Assembly: GCF_003595215.1 (NCBI RefSeq) | Contig: NZ_QYZP01000001.1 | Span: forward strand, 620,001-684,000 | Source: Nesterenkonia natronophila | GTDB lineage: Bacteria > Actinomycetota > Actinomycetes > Actinomycetales > Micrococcaceae | DNA length: 64,000 nt | Reading direction: 5' to 3' | Shown: positions 62,243 through 64,000 of the stretch, piece by piece | Numbering within the stretch: the first letter of the stretch is position 1 | Layout of the letters: the number at the start of each line of letters is the position of its first letter | Position numbers and translations under genes: made by a program | Notes under the pieces: model-generated | What the model was told of the DNA's origin: nothing | The model's database searches: none | Seen by the model: only the letters and a program-made list of their open reading frames with translations

Positions 62243-63634
62243 TCATCGAGGACGCCGGTCATAGATCCGGCGCAACTTACCGGAGGATCGGGCGAGAGTC
62301 TCCGGTTCCGCGACCCTTACCTGGCAGCTGGACCCGACCTTGACCTTGATTTGGCGGCCCAGCTCCGCTCCGGCGGACTCTGCCTCCTCACGGCTCATCT
62401 CTGGCCGCCGCTCGATGTGCACGGTCATCTGATCCATGGAGTCCGGGCGAGTCAGCTCCAGCTGAAAATGCGGGGAGAGCCCCTCGATGCCCAGAGCGAT
62501 CTCCTCAATTTGGGTCGGGAAGAGGTTGACCCCCCGAAGAATGATCATGTCGTCGCTGCGGCCAGTGATGCGCCCCATACGGCGGTGTCCAGGACGGTCG
62601 GTGCCTGGAGCCAGGCGAGTGAGATCGTGAGTGCGGTACCGGATGACCGGCAGTGCCTCTTTCGTGAGGGTGGTGAAGACCAGTTCGCCATGGTGTCCCG
62701 TTGGGAGCACCTTCTCGGTCATCGGGTCAATGATCTCGGGCCTGAACTGATCCTCCCAGATGGTGGAGCCATCTTTGCGTTCTGAAGATTCTCCGGCTAC
62801 TCCCGGCCCCATCACCTCGGACAGGCCATAGATGTCACACGCCGTAATGCCCCACGCGGTTTCGATCTCGCGGCGCATCTCTTCGGTCCAGGGCTCTGCT
62901 CCGAGCACTCCGATCTCCAATGAGGTGGCACGCGGGTCCAGCCCCTTGCTGCGGAATGCATCGGCCAGCGCCAGAAGGTAGGTGGGCGTGCAAAGGATGA
63001 CCCGGGGCATGAAGTCTTGAATCAGCTGGATCTGCTTCTCCGTCTGTCCGCCGGACATGGGAATCACGGTGCAGCCGAGTTTCTCTATGCCGTAGTGCGC
63101 TCCGAGGCCGCCGGTGAAGAGGCCATAGCCGTAGGCATTGTGGACGATGTCGCCGGGCTGGACTCCAGAAAAGCGAAGGCAGCGGGCCAGCAGGGAGGCC
63201 CAGCGACTTATGTCTCCCTCGGTGTAGCCCACCACAGTCGGTTTGCCAGTGGTGCCAGAGGATGCGTGAATCCGGCGAACCTGATCCATGGGCACAGCAA
63301 AAGACTTGAAGGGGTAGGCATTGCGCAGGAACTCTTTGTCAGTCAGCGGGAACTTGGCCAGATCCTCGAGAGTCTGCAGATCAGAGGGCTTCACGCCGTG
63401 GGCATCATAGAGGTCGCGGTAAGCGCTGATGTTGTCATAGGCATGGGACACGGTGGCCTTTAGCCGGGTGAGTTGGATTGCCTCGATCTCCTGCCGGGTC
63501 AGCAGCTCCTCAGCATCCGGCTCGCGCGGCGCGGTGGGTGCGTGCTCCGTCGCTGCGATTGCCTCGGCCACGGCGTTGGTCGGTGCGGGTGCGGCTGGGA
63601 CGCCGCTGCCCTCAGGGGCACTGGTGATGCTCAT
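62243..63634 (-). CDS. paaK: Phenylacetate-CoA ligase
   Basis: 463-residue AMP-forming ligase that activates phenylacetate. ATP/AMP motifs RIHASSGTTGKPTVVGYT and IYGLSEVMGPGVAGE, hinge region ITGRSDDMIILRGVNLFP, and the C-terminal catalytic Lys in SSGKLRRIYDRR. The first 40 residues are an Ala/Pro-rich extension not found in enterobacterial PaaK. It overlaps paaI by four bases and precedes paaR by 66 bp. Confidence 0.96.
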   Translation of the reverse strand: MSITSAPEGSGVPAAPAPTNAVAEAIAATEHAPTAPREPDAEELLTRQEIEAIQLTRLKATVSHAYDNISAYRDLYDAHGVKPSDLQTLEDLAKFPLTDKEFLRNAYPFKSFAVPMDQVRRIHASSGTTGKPTVVGYTEGDISRWASLLARCLRFSGVQPGDIVHNAYGYGLFTGGLGAHYGIEKLGCTVIPMSGGQTEKQIQLIQDFMPRVILCTPTYLLALADAFRSKGLDPRATSLEIGVLGAEPWTEEMRREIETAWGITACDIYGLSEVMGPGVAGESSERKDGSTIWEDQFRPEIIDPMTEKVLPTGHHGELVFTTLTKEALPVIRYRTHDLTRLAPGTDRPGHRRMGRITGRSDDMIILRGVNLFPTQIEEIALGIEGLSPHFQLELTRPDSMDQMTVHIERRPEMSREEAESAGAELGRQIKVKVGSSCQVRVAEPETLARSSGKLRRIYDRRPR

Positions 63635-64000
63635 CGTGATCCACCTTCTTGCGGGAACGGAATGGTCCGGGAACGGCCTCGGAAGACGGCGATCGTTTCG
63701 CTCTTGCGAGTGATGACGACGTCGTAGACCCCACTGCGTCCGGCCTGGGCCACCGGATGGGCCTCTGCCGTCAGAACGTCTCCTACTCGTGCCGCCTTGA
63801 GAAAGGTGATGTCGGCACCGGCGGCGACGGTCACGGTGTCAGCGTCGCCGTCTGGGTGGTTGCACGCCATCGCGAAGCACGTATCGGCCAGGGTGAAGAT
63901 CATGCCGCCGTGGACGATGTCGAAGCCATTTGTCATCTCGGGGCGAACCGTCATCTGGATCTTGGAGTGGCCCTCATCAGCGATAAGCACCTCTGCGCCG
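63631..64000 (-). CDS. paaI: Hydroxyphenylacetyl-CoA thioesterase PaaI (partial, 5' end outside window)
   Basis: Hotdog-fold thioesterase; 122 codons are visible and the frame is open to the window edge, so the start is missing. Family pattern FDIVHGGMIFTLADTCFAMA with the active-site Asp, and AADITFLKAARVGDVLTAEA. It rescues CoA from dead-end aromatic CoA esters in the phenylacetate pathway. Its stop overlaps the paaK start (ATGA). Confidence 0.93.
   Translation of the reverse strand, partial: GAEVLIADEGHSKIQMTVRPEMTNGFDIVHGGMIFTLADTCFAMACNHPDGDADTVTVAAGADITFLKAARVGDVLTAEAHPVAQAGRSGVYDVVITRKSETIAVFRGRSRTIPFPQEGGSR

Noticed and set aside
1..64000. CRISPR arrays, insertion sequences, prophage genes and rRNA
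   Set aside because: No regularly spaced repeats, transposase, integrase or phage structural motifs, and no rRNA sequence were recognised on either strand.

Overview
The window reads as the chromosome of a high-GC Gram-positive actinobacterium. Supporting signs are the small-type PurL with separate PurS and PurQ, the CopD-CtaG fusion, C-minus (zinc-free) L28/L33/S14 genes in one operon, many GTG starts, leaderless-looking starts with TANNNT -10 boxes, and a Brevibacterium/Arthrobacter-type homoprotocatechuate dioxygenase. The gene mix and the strongly acidic lipoproteins fit a salt-tolerant member of the Micrococcaceae (Nesterenkonia-like is my guess; the sequence alone does not settle the genus). 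No insertion sequence, prophage, CRISPR array or rRNA was seen; there is one tRNA (Ser-GCT).

Layout. 1-3.5 kb: phosphate uptake genes pstS-pstC-pstA (minus strand, pstA cut by the window edge) behind a PHO-box-like pair of 11-nt repeats. 3.7-5.9 kb: a flavoprotein behind two ArsR-like dyads, then a K+ channel. 6.2-7.5 kb: rpmB-rpmG-rpsN and HU. 7.6-14.6 kb: a small membrane protein, the CopD-CtaG fusion, a thioredoxin/NHL protein, a flavodoxin, a PLP enzyme and an aldo/keto reductase. 14.6-18.3 kb: purS-purQ-purL and an unlisted 57-aa ribbon-helix-helix protein. 18.4-29.2 kb: an F420-type reductase, a DNA-glycosylase-family protein, lysC, an ectoine uptake operon (ehuBCDA) sitting between lysC and recR, dnaX, pncC and tRNA-Ser. 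29.2-33.3 kb: two flavoproteins and a thioesterase. 33.5-46.2 kb: an MHS-family permease, a three-gene ABC importer and a complete-looking homoprotocatechuate meta-cleavage operon. 46.3-64 kb: a phenylacetate (paa) catabolic region with an embedded 2-oxoacid dehydrogenase (E1alpha, E1beta, E2), paaZ, malic enzyme and a TetR regulator.

How the genes work together. PaaK (or, as a hypothesis, the E1/E2 complex acting on phenylpyruvate) would make phenylacetyl-CoA; PaaABCDE epoxidises it, PaaG isomerises it, PaaZ opens the ring, and PaaJ-PaaF-PaaH beta-oxidise the product to acetyl-CoA and succinyl-CoA, with malic enzyme draining the resulting C4 acids. The hpa operon cleaves 3,4-dihydroxyphenylacetate; a single-chain FAD monooxygenase at its end could be the ring hydroxylase, since no two-component HpaBC is present. 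Three related palindromes (33368, 52895, 61455) suggest that one TetR repressor (gene at 61526-62176) ties together paaA, the divergent paaZ/E1 promoters and, 20 kb away, the thioesterase/MHS transporter pair. A separate GntR protein with its own palindrome probably controls the hpa operon.
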